Source: an uncultured Pedobacter sp. (lineage in GTDB: Bacteria; Bacteroidota; Bacteroidia; Sphingobacteriales; Sphingobacteriaceae). From it: DNA of 58,022 nucleotides. Under the pieces are notes generated by a model, which did not search any database, was not told the origin of the DNA, and saw only the letters and a list, made by a program, of their open reading frames with translations. The stretch covers positions 1 to 58,022 of the forward strand of contig CALLKE010000133.1 of NCBI GenBank assembly GCA_938008555.1, given 5' to 3'. Below are positions 38,189 to 47,618 of this stretch, piece after piece. The translations under genes and the position numbers were made by a program. Within the stretch, counting starts at the first letter, position 1. Each line of letters opens with the position of its first letter.

Positions 38189-41098
38189 ATCGGAAAGGGT
38201 TCGAATACCACAACATCAACGAGCACCACGACGCCAAATGCACAGGCGGCTGGGGTTTACAATGATATTCTTGCGAGAGCGCAAGCCGCGGCTAATACAC
38301 CGTATCAAGCTTATACAGGTGAGCTTACAGCCCCTGTAAATGCTCAACAAAATACGGGCATTGCGGGGATCAATTCTGCTGCGAATTCGGCCCAACCTTG
38401 GCTAAATACGGCAGGGGGAATGGTAGCTGGCGCGGCTAATCCCCTTACACAGCAGCAGATCCAGAATTACCAAAATCCATATACCCAAAGCGTTATCGAC
38501 GCTACACAAGCACAGTTTAACAATCAAAATGCACAAGCGGCAGCAAAAGTAACCGGTAATTCGATCTCTAACGGTGCATTGGGTGGGAACCGTAATGCTG
38601 TTGGACAGGCCGTTCTTTCGGGGCAACAACAACTTGCCCAAGCTCCAGTCATAGCTGGTCTATATAATCAGGGATATAATCAGGCTCTTCAGACGGCCCA
38701 GCAACAATACCAAGCGAATCCGCAACAAGCGGCAGGTATGCTAGCAAACTTTGGCCTATCTGGCCAAAATGCTGCATTGCAAGGCGCGAATGCCCAAATC
38801 GGGGCGGGCACTCTCCAGCAGCAGACCCAGCAGGCCCAAAACAATGCTAATTATGGTCAGTTCCAGAATCAACAGGCCTATCCATTCCAGGTTGCTCAAT
38901 GGTTAGCCCAGATTGGCACTGGTGTAGGGTCCCAATTAGGAAGCACCACGACGGGTCAAACGACTGGTCCACCGCCTAATCCATGGAACCAGATCTTAGG
39001 GTTAGGGACGGCTGGTCTAGGTCTTGCAGGTAAGTTCTTCCATGATGGCGGCGCTGTCCATAAAGATGGCGGGGGTGGCGTTGGCGGGATGCCCTATGGA
39101 GCCCAAGAATTGTTGTTTGCTGGGGTCCATGGATATATCCCAGAAGCTCTCAAATCAAGGATGTCTCCACAAGCTCTTCATACATCTGCCGCACCTCATC
39201 TAATCGATCCGTATGCAGGATCGACTGATGTAACCAAAATGGTTGATCAGGCCATTCAGGTGGCCGATAAAATCAATAATAGAGCCACTATGGGATCACC
39301 AGGCTTAGCCTCCCCAATTTACAAAGTGGGGGCTGCTGGTGATTATGCAGTACCTTCATTTGTATCTACTGGAGGTGGTGTGCATGGGTATTCTGGTGGT
39401 GGCGTTCCATCTTTTGATGACAGATTTTCAGCCATTCGGAGCCCTGGGATAGCATCAACTGATCCCATTATTGAACCTCAAAAAGAGGAAGAGCCTTATC
39501 GGCTGGCTGGACCTGAAGCTATGGCAGCGTGGAGGAATGAAACCCCTCTACCAGAGGCGCCTGTTGTTGCTAAAGGCAACGATGATGACGAAGATGCAAA
39601 AATTCCTCCCGCTAGCACTCCGACGGCAGGTGTTGGATCTCCTCTAAGGAGATCTGCTAGTGCTCCTGTTGCGGGTCTAGCCGATGTTCCAGAGCCTGTT
39701 CGCCCATTTGATCAGGGTAGTCAAACTGCGGGCTTTGCAGCCCCCCCAGAGCCTGTAGATGAAGGATCTTATGGGTCTAGCAAGCTCTCTAAACATCTTC
39801 CTAATGCCCTTCTAACAGCGGGACTGGGGATGCTTGCCTCCCGGTCCCCATTCCTTGGTGTAGGAATTGGAGAGGGTGGTCTTGCTGGAATGAATGCCTT
39901 TAGTGCCGCTCAAGCTGCTGAAATTAAGCAGAACAATGAGAATAGGCGTATTGAGATGGAAGCCCAGAGGCTAGCTCAAAGCGCTACTCAGGCTAAGATC
40001 GAACAGGCCAGTAAACCTCTTGTTGTAGGTGATGATGGTAGTATGCGTGTTAACCCGGCGTATATTGAGCAGTTGAAAGCAGAAGATGCAGTTAAAAGCT
40101 ATCAACCAAAATGGGGTGTGATTGGGGAAACTACCGATCCCGATACCGGTACGATGCGTAAAACATACGGTTGGGTTGATGCCAATGATAAGAAGATAAC
40201 TGACTCAAAGGGAAGCCCAATTGAAACGAGCGCATCACCTACTCCTGTTAGGTCTCCTCCGGTTGTAGGTGTAGATGGGAAACCATTACAAGGTGAAGAA
40301 TGGGCTTCTAGTGTCCCTCCTGCGCGAGCAGATCGCGCGCGTATGATCGCAAACTATGAAATGAGTCCATCTGATTTGCCAACACGTGGTGGTGTACGTG
40401 CAGCGGCGATAACGGACGCGAAGCACTTTAACAAAGATTTCAACGAACAAAATTATGCGGCATCGCAGCGAGCGTATAATAACTTTGTAGCTGGTCCAGA
40501 AGCTAGAACAGTTCGGTCATTGAATGTTGCCGTGGATCATCTTGATACTTTAGAGCAAGCTGCAACTGCACTTAAAAATGGTAATATTCCATTACTCAAT
40601 AGCCTTGTAAATCGTTATCGCGAGCAGACAGGGTCACCACTAACTACGAATTTTGATTCGATTAAGCAGGCTGTTAGTTCCGAAGTTGCAAAAGTAATTG
40701 TTGGGGGTCAAACTGCACTGGCAGATAGAGATGAAATGTCTCATAATGCATCTAACAGCAGATCTTTGGACCAACTAATTGGAACATTTGGTGGCTTTAA
40801 AAAGCTTATGGCAGGTCAGATGAAAGGCCTGCACAGGCAATATGAATCTGGAACGTATCGAAAAGATTTCGAGAAATTCTTGGAGCCATCTACAAAAGCC
40901 GCGATGGCTTCAGTTTCTCATAAAGTAAAAGATAATTGGGAAGAACCAAAGACCTCAAATTCTTCTCCAAGTTCAGATAAGACAACACAAACGGTTCAAG
41001 CATCACAATCTGTTTCTGTAACATCTCCGGCACAAGCGAAGGACCTTGCGCCTGGGACTCGTTACAGAACCCCGGACGGGCGTGAGTTTATCCGATGA
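38189..41098 (+). CDS. Large ejection/internal virion protein, apparent ATC start
   Basis: 969 residues if read from ATC 38189, 892 from ATG 38420. A stop at 38177-38179 closes the frame upstream, and between it and 38420 there is no ATG, GTG or TTG in frame. AGGAGG (38178-38183) ends five bases before ATC, and the resulting start x-G-K-G-S-N-T-T-T fits the MGKGS-type beginnings I recall in this family. The next ~200 residues are Q/N/A-rich (YQNPYTQSVIDATQAQ), followed by a glycine/aspartate region, a long helical part (AEIKQNNENRRIEMEAQRLA) and a C-terminal domain ending T-R-Y-R-T-P-D-G-R-E-F. Length, low complexity and position fit an injected protein. Confidence 0.8.
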   Translation: MGKGSNTTTSTSTTTPNAQAAGVYNDILARAQAAANTPYQAYTGELTAPVNAQQNTGIAGINSAANSAQPWLNTAGGMVAGAANPLTQQQIQNYQNPYTQSVIDATQAQFNNQNAQAAAKVTGNSISNGALGGNRNAVGQAVLSGQQQLAQAPVIAGLYNQGYNQALQTAQQQYQANPQQAAGMLANFGLSGQNAALQGANAQIGAGTLQQQTQQAQNNANYGQFQNQQAYPFQVAQWLAQIGTGVGSQLGSTTTGQTTGPPPNPWNQILGLGTAGLGLAGKFFHDGGAVHKDGGGGVGGMPYGAQELLFAGVHGYIPEALKSRMSPQALHTSAAPHLIDPYAGSTDVTKMVDQAIQVADKINNRATMGSPGLASPIYKVGAAGDYAVPSFVSTGGGVHGYSGGGVPSFDDRFSAIRSPGIASTDPIIEPQKEEEPYRLAGPEAMAAWRNETPLPEAPVVAKGNDDDEDAKIPPASTPTAGVGSPLRRSASAPVAGLADVPEPVRPFDQGSQTAGFAAPPEPVDEGSYGSSKLSKHLPNALLTAGLGMLASRSPFLGVGIGEGGLAGMNAFSAAQAAEIKQNNENRRIEMEAQRLAQSATQAKIEQASKPLVVGDDGSMRVNPAYIEQLKAEDAVKSYQPKWGVIGETTDPDTGTMRKTYGWVDANDKKITDSKGSPIETSASPTPVRSPPVVGVDGKPLQGEEWASSVPPARADRARMIANYEMSPSDLPTRGGVRAAAITDAKHFNKDFNEQNYAASQRAYNNFVAGPEARTVRSLNVAVDHLDTLEQAATALKNGNIPLLNSLVNRYREQTGSPLTTNFDSIKQAVSSEVAKVIVGGQTALADRDEMSHNASNSRSLDQLIGTFGGFKKLMAGQMKGLHRQYESGTYRKDFEKFLEPSTKAAMASVSHKVKDNWEEPKTSNSSPSSDKTTQTVQASQSVSVTSPAQAKDLAPGTRYRTPDGREFIR

Positions 41099-43245
41099 GC
41101 GAAGAATGGCCTGGTCAAGCCGTATCTTCGGATGAAGAGGCATGGCCTGGTCAGGCTGTGTCAACTACTGGTCCAGCTAAACCATCTTATCCAGATCAGG
41201 GGCTGCTCCATGCAGCCGGTCATGGAGCATTGGCTGGCGCTACTTTTAATTTCGGGGATGAATTAGCTGGAGTTCGGGCAGCTGCTCCAAAAGTCGCGGG
41301 ATATAACATACCTGATTTCTTGGGACCGATTCCGGCTCGGACAATGGCCGGTGCAGCCAGGCTCGCTACTAATTACTTTACCGGGTCTGACCCGGAGGCA
41401 AATTCTGCCTATGAGAAAGCTCGTGATGAAGAGCGTCAAGCTCAAGAATCAGCTAAAGCTAATCACCCCTATGTTTATGGAGCTGGCGAATTAGCGGGTG
41501 CTGTTCCTGGTGTAGCTATGATGCCGGAGATGGGTCTTTTCAAAGGTGCTGGGATCGCTGCCGATATAGGACGCGGAGCCCTGGCAGGCGCTGAATATGG
41601 CGGCCTGTCTGGTCTAGGAGAGGGTAGGGATGCTGGTGAGAGGGTTGAGAACACAGCTTCTGGCATCTTGGGTGGAGGCATCGGAGGCGCGGCAGGAGCT
41701 GGTGTAGGACGCGTGGTAGGTGCTGTTTATGATAAGTTTGGTCGCCCTATTGTTCAATCCGTTAAGGGATGGGCGAACCCTGAAGGAGAGGCTGCTCGCC
41801 GTGTTGCGCTTGCCCTTCAAAAAGATGAAGAATTAATTGCCAAGGGTACTGCCAAAGGCATGTCTAGGGCTGAATGGGAGGCTGCTAAGGAAGCTGGTGA
41901 ACCGGTAACATTGGCAGATTTAGGATCTGGTAATGTTCAGGCTTTATTGAGATCATCTGCCAATACGTCTCCTGAAGGACGCGCTACTTTAGAAAAGGTA
42001 ATCCAGGATCGTTTCCTTGGACAGGGCGAACGGGTTGCGAATGATGTCAGGAACCTTGTTGCTGGGGGCGCTAATGCGAGCAAGTCAGCAGACCAACTAG
42101 TCGCTGAGTACGACATTTCGAGGGGCCCTTTATACAAACAGGCATTTTCCAAGCCTGAAGCACAGGGAATGTGGACGCCAGAACTTGAACAGTTGACACA
42201 GGCTCCCGTCGTTCAGAATGCCATTCGCATGGCAAATATCACAGCCAAGAACGAGGCCGCTAAGATCGGTTTTACACCCATGAAGAAGAGCCCATTCTCG
42301 TTCGATGAGAATGGAAGAATGGTGCTTAATCAAAACCCTAATGGATCTGTTGTAAAGCCCAACCTTCAATATTGGGATACAGTCAAGAAAAATCTTGATA
42401 AAATGGGAGCCGATGGTCAGGCATGGTCGAAAACATTACGTGATCATCTTGACGAAGCCGTTCCGGAATACAGTAAAGCTCGTGGATTCGCCGCTCAATT
42501 CTTTGGCGAAAGAGATGCTTTAGATGCAGGAAGGAAATTGGCCGGTAAGCGCGTTGATCCCGAAGTTATTAGGGATGCTATGCGAAAGATGTCTCCTTCA
42601 GAGCGTGATTTATTTCGGGAAGGATACGCTTCTGATTGGTCTAATAGAGTTATCGGCAATGTCAGTGATACCCGAGATATAACCAAGGCTATCTTTAATT
42701 CCCCTAATGAGAGAGCTAGGGCTGAAGCCGTATTTGGTCCAGCTGGAATGGATAAAATCCAAACCAGAATGACACTTGAGACCATTATGGATGGCGCTCG
42801 CCAGGCGATGGGTAATTCCACCACAGCAAGACAGCTAATTGAAGCTGGATTGGCCGGCGGTGCGATTGAGGGATATCTATCTGGATGGGACCCTACTCAC
42901 ATGAGTCTAGGTGCCGCCAGTGCGGCTGGTGCTCGTAAAGCACTTGGCAGTGAGATGGCGGCTGGTGCTAGGAAGATGATCGGTAAGGTTGATGCGACCA
43001 CAGCAAAGAATGTGGCCAAGTTCCTCACGTCTAATGATCCTGAAGAATTGGCTCAAGGAATTAGAATGGCCACTAAAAATAAGAAAATAACAGATGGTCT
43101 ACGTAGGATCGCTAATGCGGTGAGTATCGCTCGGATAGCTCCTGCAGGCAGAGAGGCGGTTTCCAATATAGCTCCGACGTTGCAAGGTGCAGTGGGTGTA
43201 CGCGCCGATGACAAAAAGAATCAACCCTATGGGATAGGGCACTAA
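41095..43245 (+). CDS. Large ejection/internal virion protein
   Basis: 716 residues, ATGA overlap with the previous gene. Two E-(A/E)-W-P-G-Q-A-V repeats at the start, then HGALAGATFNFGDELAG, glycine-alanine membrane-like segments at ~125-205 (GGGIGGAAGAGVGRVVGAVY), and a long helical body. Proteins with the GxxFxxGDEL segment are common in podovirus ejection modules, where they are thought to enter the host envelope with the DNA. Hydrophobic Gly/Ala stretches support membrane insertion. Confidence 0.72.
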   Translation: MSEEWPGQAVSSDEEAWPGQAVSTTGPAKPSYPDQGLLHAAGHGALAGATFNFGDELAGVRAAAPKVAGYNIPDFLGPIPARTMAGAARLATNYFTGSDPEANSAYEKARDEERQAQESAKANHPYVYGAGELAGAVPGVAMMPEMGLFKGAGIAADIGRGALAGAEYGGLSGLGEGRDAGERVENTASGILGGGIGGAAGAGVGRVVGAVYDKFGRPIVQSVKGWANPEGEAARRVALALQKDEELIAKGTAKGMSRAEWEAAKEAGEPVTLADLGSGNVQALLRSSANTSPEGRATLEKVIQDRFLGQGERVANDVRNLVAGGANASKSADQLVAEYDISRGPLYKQAFSKPEAQGMWTPELEQLTQAPVVQNAIRMANITAKNEAAKIGFTPMKKSPFSFDENGRMVLNQNPNGSVVKPNLQYWDTVKKNLDKMGADGQAWSKTLRDHLDEAVPEYSKARGFAAQFFGERDALDAGRKLAGKRVDPEVIRDAMRKMSPSERDLFREGYASDWSNRVIGNVSDTRDITKAIFNSPNERARAEAVFGPAGMDKIQTRMTLETIMDGARQAMGNSTTARQLIEAGLAGGAIEGYLSGWDPTHMSLGAASAAGARKALGSEMAAGARKMIGKVDATTAKNVAKFLTSNDPEELAQGIRMATKNKKITDGLRRIANAVSIARIAPAGREAVSNIAPTLQGAVGVRADDKKNQPYGIGH

Positions 43246-43364
43246 AAGCCACGTTATTACCAAATAAGACATTAAAAACACTTTCTTTAGTTGCATATGT
43301 TCATAATACCATTATAGGTTATTGGAGGTCTTTTGTGTAAGAAAAAACTCTGGGACAATAGGAT

Positions 43365-44006
43365 ATGCAAAGTTCAACGGCTGCATTTAATCTGATTGTC
43401 ACTGAAGAAGTTTCTAGTGAGTCTTATTACACAAAACATTATCAACATTTTGAGTTCCCTGGTGGGGCATCTGGTCCGACAGTCGGGATAGGATATGATT
43501 GCGGATACGCAACTCCACAAGAAATCCGAGATAGTTGGACCGGCATTATATCAGATGAATCGGTCGAAGCCTTAATAAAAGCATCGGGCATTCGCGGAGA
43601 GCGTGCTCATCAATTTGTTAAGGAGCATGGGAAAAGTGTAACCATTAGCTGGATTCAAGCTTTTTCCGAATTCAGAGGCAATGAGATGCCAAAATGGGAG
43701 GCGCGTGTAAGGTCGTCTCTGCCGAACACCAATCTGCTAACAGGGGATTGTTTCGGAGCTTTAGTTTCCCTTTCGTATAACCGTGGCACAGGTGGTTTCC
43801 ATGACCCTGGATCAAGGTTCGTGGAGATGAGGGCCATTAGATCTCTTATGGAATCGAAGCAATTTGATAAAATACCCGACCAATTTATGAACATGAGAAG
43901 GCTCTGGCCGAATGTTAGTGGTTTGCGTCATCGCCGTGAGCGCGAAGCTGACCTTTTTAGAAAAGGTTTATCTACAGTGGAGAAAGCCAGAAATGAAGTT
44001 AAATAA
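43365..44006 (+). CDS. Endolysin, lysozyme-like
   Basis: 213 residues. N-terminal T-E-E-V (13-16) gives the likely catalytic Glu, followed by FPGGASGPTVGIGYDCGYAT, D-S-W-T-G-I-I and A-L-V-S-L-S-Y-N-R-G, then RRLWPNVSGLRHRREREADLF. This matches the lysozyme-like phage muramidases with GxTIGIGYDLGY. No signal peptide, so export depends on the following membrane proteins. ATG after ATAGGAT. The 119-base gap upstream holds no gene. Confidence 0.85.
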   Translation: MQSSTAAFNLIVTEEVSSESYYTKHYQHFEFPGGASGPTVGIGYDCGYATPQEIRDSWTGIISDESVEALIKASGIRGERAHQFVKEHGKSVTISWIQAFSEFRGNEMPKWEARVRSSLPNTNLLTGDCFGALVSLSYNRGTGGFHDPGSRFVEMRAIRSLMESKQFDKIPDQFMNMRRLWPNVSGLRHRREREADLFRKGLSTVEKARNEVK

Positions 44007-44304
44007 AACACAGATACAAACGACATTAGCTCCGATTGTCGGTATTCTTGTTTCATGGCTAGCTCATAAGTTCCCGCTCTTAGATATGGAAACGTGGAAC
44101 ACATTGGTGAATGCGGTTGTCTTTGCAGGGATATCAGCTTTTATTGGGTGGAGAACTACCCGACTATCTTTAAAAGATGAAGTTGGAAGTATGCCGTACA
44201 CTACTGTGGTAACGGACAAGGCTTCAGCCAATGCGCTCCCCAACAATCCTGATGTAATAGCGGTCACGCCACAGATAGTTGCAAGCATTAAACAAGCGAG
44301 TTAG
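43993..44304 (+). CDS. Holin-like membrane protein
   Basis: 103 residues from ATG 43993, overlapping the endolysin stop by 14 bases. Two membrane segments, ~10-27 (TTLAPIVGILVSWLAHKF) and ~35-52 (TLVNAVVFAGISAFIGW), then R-T-T-R and a polar tail. Place and topology fit a class II type holin; no sequence family confirmed. Confidence 0.6.
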   Translation: MKLNKTQIQTTLAPIVGILVSWLAHKFPLLDMETWNTLVNAVVFAGISAFIGWRTTRLSLKDEVGSMPYTTVVTDKASANALPNNPDVIAVTPQIVASIKQAS

Positions 44305-44308
44305 TTCG

Positions 44309-44698
44309 ATGAAAAAGCTCATATCTGCGTTTATTATTATTTTCACTTTAGCTGGGTGCTCTGGAGAACTCTCTAAATTAAGGGCGGTCTATACTATTGT
44401 AACCGAAGCTACTGTATCGCCGCAGGCTGTATTGGTCGCTGCAAACGCATTCAATGCGATTGAGGGTACTGCAACTCAGTATCTAATATACTGTAAATCA
44501 AATCTCTCTACATCTGCATGCTCTGCCGATAATCGTAGGGGTGTTATTAAGTATGTTAGGACAGGAAGGGCTGCTAGGAACCAGTTAGAGGCATCAATAG
44601 CTACAAATGCAAGCGCCCCGTCTGCTATTTATAATACTCTTGTGGCGGCCATCAACTTTCTTAATTCCGCGCCTATCACGATTGGAGCAGTAAAATGA
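44309..44698 (+). CDS. Lysis-cassette lipoprotein
   Basis: 129 residues from ATG 44309. N-terminus MKKLISAFIIIFTLAGC has a lipobox L-A-G-C with Cys17, so it should be a lipid-anchored outer-membrane or periplasmic protein. The mature part (AFNAIEGTATQYLIYCKSNL, RTGRAARNQLEASIA) matches a family that I recall beside endolysins of rhizobial phages. It may act as an outer spanin-like component, not proven. Confidence 0.72.
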   Translation: MKKLISAFIIIFTLAGCSGELSKLRAVYTIVTEATVSPQAVLVAANAFNAIEGTATQYLIYCKSNLSTSACSADNRRGVIKYVRTGRAARNQLEASIATNASAPSAIYNTLVAAINFLNSAPITIGAVK

Positions 44699-45003
44699 CA
44701 TTTGAACTTATCGCGGCATTTCTGTCGATTATTGAGGAAGTTCTCCCGTTGTTAGGAGTAGGAACCAATAACACAGCTTTGATTACAACAATCATCAACG
44801 CTTTAAAGAAGCTATTGCCACTGATAGGCAATGAAGCCGCGGTTCTTTATAAGACTATTAAGGGTATTATACAGGCGCTTACGGCAGATCCATCGACTAC
44901 TTCAGAGCAGCTTGCTGCATTACGAGAGATAGACGCTCAATACGACGCAGCATTTGAAGCCGCCGCCGCCGCCGTAGATCCGGACGCTGGCGGCACCTCT
45001 TAA
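44695..45003 (+). CDS. Lysis-cassette protein, 102 aa
   Basis: ATGA overlap with the lipoprotein gene. Hydrophobic/amphipathic first half (FELIAAFLSIIEEVLPLLGV, TALITTIINALKKLLPLIGN), acidic alanine-rich end. Often encoded next to the lipoprotein in related phages from memory. Could associate with the membrane. Confidence 0.6.
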   Translation: MTFELIAAFLSIIEEVLPLLGVGTNNTALITTIINALKKLLPLIGNEAAVLYKTIKGIIQALTADPSTTSEQLAALREIDAQYDAAFEAAAAAVDPDAGGTS

Positions 45004-45021
45004 GTTGACAGTTCATTATCG

Positions 45022-45393
45022 ATGGTGAGGAAGCGGAAAAGGATCTCGTCATCGACTGATGATGAAGAAGGCAACGACAAGCATTGGCATGTTAGTCGTC
45101 GAGTACCTGTTGCCTTTATCGCATCAGGTTTAATATATTGTCTTGCTCAAATTGGTACATTCGGTTGGTACGCTAGCCAATTAAATATCCGAGTTGGGAA
45201 TCTTGAAACAGCTCAAGTACAATTAAATCCTCAACTTGAAAAAACTCAAATACAATTTTCTAACCAAGGTGAAAGATTGACTAGGTTAGAAGAGAAAATG
45301 GGGACAATTCAATTTGGTGTCACTGATTTGAAAGCAGACTTAAAGGGGATGTCACAAACCCTATCTTCCTTATTAGGAAAATCTATTAAGTAG
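45022..45393 (+). CDS. Membrane-anchored coiled-coil protein (possible spanin/accessory)
   Basis: 123 residues. Basic N-terminus, one membrane segment at ~30-50 (VPVAFIASGLIYCLAQIGTF), then a coiled coil (VGNLETAQVQLNPQLEKTQI, RLTRLEEKMGTI). This inner-membrane-plus-coil layout fits an inner spanin or similar. ATG has no good ribosome site. Last 8 bases overlap the convergent minus gene. Confidence 0.55.
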   Translation: MVRKRKRISSSTDDEEGNDKHWHVSRRVPVAFIASGLIYCLAQIGTFGWYASQLNIRVGNLETAQVQLNPQLEKTQIQFSNQGERLTRLEEKMGTIQFGVTDLKADLKGMSQTLSSLLGKSIK

Positions 45394-45766
45394 ATTCCAT
45401 TGAATTATGCATTGCGATATTGTCTGCCGCAATAATATTTTCTCTAATAACGGACATGCGCGACCGTATTTCGGTGGCATAAGATACAGCAGCGTCACGT
45501 TGAGCCCTCATGGTCTCAAGTTCTTCTCCCATATACTGTCGAACATGGGCCACCTCTTTGTGGAGGACTTCATTCTGGATAGATAGTGTTCTTATCTTAT
45601 CATTCGACTCTTGAACTAAATTCATCGCGGATCGATAATCTTCCTGAAGACGGTCCCATTTGTGCGCCGATGTTGTTATTGTTTCTAATGCCGCATCCAT
45701 TGGATTAACGGGATCTGGAATGATAGGGGTGAATTGGACGGTGTCGTCTTTTTCATCATTTGTCAT
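45386..45766 (-). CDS. Coiled-coil protein, 126 aa
   Basis: Last gene of the minus-strand operon. Proline-rich start (TPIIPDPVNPMDAALE) and a long coiled coil (YRSAMNLVQESNDKIRTLSI, then EELETMRAQRDAAVSYATEI). Three bases after the preceding gene. Not recognised. Confidence 0.55.
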   Translation of the reverse strand: MTNDEKDDTVQFTPIIPDPVNPMDAALETITTSAHKWDRLQEDYRSAMNLVQESNDKIRTLSIQNEVLHKEVAHVRQYMGEELETMRAQRDAAVSYATEIRSRMSVIRENIIAADNIAMHNSMEST

Positions 45767-45769
45767 GAA

Positions 45770-46219
45770 TTATGCTCTAAATCCCCTAGAATTGATCTTT
45801 CGCTTTGGTCCATCTTTCCTGAACCCGGCGGACTTTATCTTACTTAATTTGGTTTTGCGCCTTTTCGTTATATTCAATCTAGTTGATGTTTTTGGATTTT
45901 GTTCTGTATATTTTTTATATAGTTTAATTGCCAAAGCAAATGGGTCTACACCTTGAGCCGACCACCATCCGATTTCATCACCATGGGCATGTTGAGCCAT
46001 GTGGTGAGTGTGGTTTAAAGGAACAGCCCATCTATCTGATGGTTTTTCCCCCATACCAGTATACGATTTCCCGTATAGAATGGAACCTGATCTGATGTGA
46101 GCGGCGTCACAGGGTGGTGGGGACCCACACCCACAAGAACAGAACTGTTGTCTCAACCAACGAAGATAGCCTTCGTTTCGTTCACGGGGCTGGCGTTGCC
46201 GAAGTTCCACGATAATCAA
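45770..46219 (-). CDS. DUF968-like HNH nuclease
   Basis: Up to 149 residues; the start is uncertain (TTG 46219 or GTG 46210, no clear ribosome site). C-S-C-G-C-G-S-P-P-P-C-D-A-A-H-I-R, then K-P-S-D-R-W-A-V-P-L-N-H-T-H-H-M-A-Q-H is the DUF968 zinc/HNH pattern shared with the phage P1 Ref nuclease, which cuts DNA with RecA. Place beside RecT supports a recombination role. Confidence 0.75.
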   Translation of the reverse strand: MIIVELRQRQPRERNEGYLRWLRQQFCSCGCGSPPPCDAAHIRSGSILYGKSYTGMGEKPSDRWAVPLNHTHHMAQHAHGDEIGWWSAQGVDPFALAIKLYKKYTEQNPKTSTRLNITKRRKTKLSKIKSAGFRKDGPKRKINSRGFRA

Positions 46220-46231
46220 TTAATTTTTAAA

Positions 46232-46507
46232 TTACACATCTTTCAGTCTGTAGTTCCATCCCACAACTTGAACAGTTAGTGGTTTATTTCGATCAATAAA
46301 TTTAGCATTAAACCATTCACCCGATCTATAAACTACGGGATATGGGATACGGTAGATGCTGTTTCTATCATATTCAAAATTAGGGTCTATTGCGAAGGCA
46401 TTGCAGAGTTTCATGGGTTCTGGGAACCTATGTTCAGTAAGAACATATCCAGGACCAGTTTCTGGTTTGATATTGGTAGGCTTCGTCACAGTTTGAATGT
46501 CAAACAT
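46232..46507 (-). CDS. Hypothetical protein, 91 aa
   Basis: ATG 46507 preferred to TTG 46513. Beta-like sequence (GYVLTEHRFPEPMKL, YPVVYRSGEWFNAKFIDRNK, LTVQVVGWNYRL). Not recognised; part of the minus operon. Confidence 0.5.
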   Translation of the reverse strand: MFDIQTVTKPTNIKPETGPGYVLTEHRFPEPMKLCNAFAIDPNFEYDRNSIYRIPYPVVYRSGEWFNAKFIDRNKPLTVQVVGWNYRLKDV

Positions 46508-46590
46508 TTTCAAATCTCATGAAATTGAAATTAATAGATAAATATTATATTTATAAATTTATTATGCCGTCAATCTATATTGTTGACGTC

Positions 46591-46803
46591 TTAAGAAATA
46601 GCCTCTGAAGCCCAGATGATGTATAAAATTATACCAATAATTGTTATTAACGATATCAACAACGGCAACATCATTAAAACGGAAGAAATTTTAAACCAAG
46701 GATGAAGGGGAATAACACCTATCAATAATAAGAAAGCTGTTATTAATCCCAAGCCAAAAGCTAACGCTATTAAGGTGGCAGTTATTTTTAGAAACAACAT
46801 CAC
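46591..46803 (-). CDS. Two-pass membrane protein, 70 aa
   Basis: Hydrophobic segments at ~2-28 (MLFLKITATLIALAFGLGLI) and ~40-64 (MMLPLLISLITIIGIILYII). Start ATG overlaps the stop of the small upstream gene. Three other tiny membrane proteins are in the same operon. Confidence 0.55.
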   Translation of the reverse strand: MMLFLKITATLIALAFGLGLITAFLLLIGVIPLHPWFKISSVLMMLPLLISLITIIGIILYIIWASEAIS

Positions 46804-46937
46804 ATTCTTTCTTCGGTTTGTTGGAGGTATACACCTCTAATCTTCAGAGGTTTGGCAATCCTTGATTTAGGCTCAAGGAGTAAAGCCTTGCGGCTCGACG
46901 TCTCCGCGTTCCGGCTGGCATTTATGTGGCCACTCAC
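46800..46937 (-). CDS. Microprotein, 45 aa (GTG start)
   Basis: Fills most of an otherwise empty 144-base gap. GTG 46937 is ten bases after the previous stop, behind GGGGCA; the TGA overlaps the next ATG (ATGA). Basic sequence (SRNAETSSRKALLLEPKSRI). The double coupling is the main evidence. Confidence 0.45.
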   Translation of the reverse strand: MSGHINASRNAETSSRKALLLEPKSRIAKPLKIRGVYLQQTEERM

Positions 46938-46947
46938 ATTGCCCCGG

Positions 46948-47421
46948 CTAGCCTAATTTTCGTTTAACCCCATTTATTTTTGTATCCGGAATATTAATTC
47001 CGACCATGTTTTCTATCTCTGTACGTAACTCACCCTCATTCATACCAGGCAAGATCTCGGTGATCACAATGTGGATCATTCGATTAAATAAACGAGAGAA
47101 TTTTTGCTGATCTAGAGATGCGAATCGGATGGATTTAGGTACGATCCTGGTTTCACCATGGTAATGGTCATGGATGTAACGAACGTGACGAGCCTTTATT
47201 TTCAAGAGGTCCATGGCATCTTCACTATCCTGTAAATAGTCACAGGCGTCTGCAACTTTTGATGCCAAGGCCCATAAAAGACGGTGGGCTTTAAGATTTC
47301 GAGGTTGGGTGATCTTAACCATCACCTGTGTTTTAAGGGGTATCTTCATAAGATCGTCCGATGACGACTGATCCACTGGAACAAGACGATTCCCTTCACG
47401 TATCATCGGAATCTCTGTCAT
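46948..47421 (-). CDS. DUF1367-like phage protein
   Basis: 157 residues, ATG behind AGGA. VKITQPRNLKAHRLLWALAS, LLKIKARHVR, IVPKSIRFASLDQQKFSRLF, ILPGMNEGELRTEIENM follow the DUF1367 order (R-N-x-x-H-R-x-x-W-A-L, P-K-S-I-x-F-A-x-M-D-Q-x-x-F). Members occur with recombination and NinB-like genes in lambdoid phages; function unknown. Confidence 0.65.
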   Translation of the reverse strand: MTEIPMIREGNRLVPVDQSSSDDLMKIPLKTQVMVKITQPRNLKAHRLLWALASKVADACDYLQDSEDAMDLLKIKARHVRYIHDHYHGETRIVPKSIRFASLDQQKFSRLFNRMIHIVITEILPGMNEGELRTEIENMVGINIPDTKINGVKRKLG

Positions 47422-47429
47422 AAATTATC

Positions 47430-47618
47430 CTAAGGAAGAAACTTAGTAGCGATATAAAAACAGAAAATTGATGATAATATTTCCAATCCAACACCCCACC
47501 GGGTTCTGGTTGAAATGTGTTTATTAAGAATTATTTCCCTCATATCAGCAAAAGCCCCAATAAATAAGACGACCGCTAGGGAACCCCAGAACATTGCCAC
47601 TACTATTTCAGGTATCAT
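47430..47618 (-). CDS. Membrane microprotein, 62 aa
   Basis: Hydrophobic first segment (EIVVAMFWGSLAVVLFIGAF) and second near the end (GLEILSSIFCFYIATKF). ATGA overlap with the RecT stop. Confidence 0.55.
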   Translation of the reverse strand: MIPEIVVAMFWGSLAVVLFIGAFADMREIILNKHISTRTRWGVGLEILSSIFCFYIATKFLP

